NCBI GenBank assembly: GCA_031287295.1
Contig: JAITTH010000044.1
Span: 1-6,189, forward strand
DNA: 6,189 bases
Direction of reading: 5' to 3'
DNA from: Eubacteriales Family XIII. Incertae Sedis bacterium
GTDB lineage: Bacteria; Bacillota; Clostridia; Peptostreptococcales; Anaerovoracaceae
Shown here piece after piece: positions 5,684-6,189 of the stretch (position 1 is its first letter; the number at the start of each line of letters is the position of its first letter). The notes under the pieces are model-generated. The model saw only the letters and a program-made list of their open reading frames with translations, was not told where the DNA came from and made no database searches. Position numbers and translations under genes: made by a program.

Positions 5684-6189
5684 ATGGCTGGAGTCTTCGG
5701 AAAATTGAAAACACTTGTCGGGCTTGAAGATGAGTATTATGATGAAGAATTCACGGAAGAGGATTTAGAACCTCAAGCTCCCCGTTGGGGCAGCAACCGA
5801 TACGACAGGGAAGAAGAAAGAGAACGTGATCGCAGACCGGCACCACAGCCGAGTCGGTATTATGATTATGAGCCGCCGCGTCAGCAGCGCCCGCGTCCTG
5901 TTTCGCAACCCCAACAGCAGGCACGTCCAATCGAATCGCCCCGAGATCGCGAAAAAGTGATCGCTATGCGAGAGAATACGATTCGAAAGATCACAGAGCA
6001 ATTGAAAATTGTGGTCATTGAGCCCAAGAGTTTCAACGATTGTCCGAAACTTGTGAATGCGTTAAAATCGCGCAAACCCATCATCATCAATCTCGAAAAG
6101 ATTGAAAGGGAATCGGCAAGAAACATCTTCAATTTCCTCAACGGAGCCACGTATGCGTTGAATGGAAATGTTCAAAAGATCGCCAACAA
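5684..6189 (+). CDS. sepF: Cell division protein SepF (3' partial)
   Basis: SepF tethers FtsZ filaments to the membrane and bundles or bends them during septum formation. The frame from the ATG at 5684 is open to the right edge and gives 168 residues. The N-terminus (MAGVFGKLKTLVGLEDEYY) fits the membrane-binding amphipathic helix. A variable linker (about 20-90) is first acidic, then rich in Arg, Pro, Gln and Tyr and probably disordered. The C-terminal SepF/DUF552 domain starts about residue 88, with REKVIAMRENTIRKITEQL, VVIEPKSFND (110-119), KPIIINLEKIE (131-141) and ARNIFNFLNGATYALNG (145-161). Only the last few tens of residues should be missing. GGAGGG at 5672-5677, six bases upstream, supports the start. 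Placement after yggS is the standard Gram-positive order. Confidence 0.96.
   Translation, partial: MAGVFGKLKTLVGLEDEYYDEEFTEEDLEPQAPRWGSNRYDREEERERDRRPAPQPSRYYDYEPPRQQRPRPVSQPQQQARPIESPRDREKVIAMRENTIRKITEQLKIVVIEPKSFNDCPKLVNALKSRKPIIINLEKIERESARNIFNFLNGATYALNGNVQKIAN

Overview
The window is a gene-dense, single-strand block from a low-to-moderate G+C Gram-positive bacterium, most likely an anaerobic member of the Clostridia. This placement rests on strong AGGAGG-type ribosome binding sites, the gene order ylxM-ffh-rpsP-khpA-rimM-trmD, and a following hlyD-like/yggS/sepF group that resembles the Gram-positive division cluster. A family-level placement (for example Eubacteriales family XIII-like) would be a guess. 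Nine genes are present, all on the + strand. The first (ylxM) is cut by the left edge and the last (sepF) by the right edge. No gene-free stretch exceeds about 70 bases, and I see no tRNA, rRNA, mobile element, CRISPR array or convincing terminator.

Region 1 (1-3873) is a protein-targeting and translation operon. It holds YlxM (an SRP-associated helix-turn-helix protein, here with a long lysine/alanine-rich N-terminal tail), Ffh (the SRP GTPase), ribosomal protein bS16, the KH-domain RNA-binding protein KhpA, the 30S maturation factor RimM and the tRNA m1G37 methyltransferase TrmD. Gaps are short: 30, 24, 14, 5 and 3 bases. The bS16 and KhpA genes have strong ribosome binding sites, whereas rimM starts at TTG with no visible Shine-Dalgarno sequence, which suggests coupled, low-level translation.

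Region 2 (3870-6189) follows without a break. The trmD stop overlaps the start of a membrane-anchored HlyD-like protein (ATGA overlap). YggS (a PLP-binding homeostasis protein) and SepF (membrane anchor of the FtsZ ring) come next. The rplS gene (bL19), which usually follows trmD, is absent at this position, so the translation operon runs directly into a division-type cluster.

The window is mostly conserved core genome. I did not find a clearly new system. The points most worth a second look are the histone-H1-like tail on YlxM, the Glu in place of the catalytic Asp of TrmD, the TTG/no-SD start of rimM, the missing rplS with the trmD-hlyD fusion of two operons, and the hairpin-less HlyD-like protein placed where Bacillus has ylmD.
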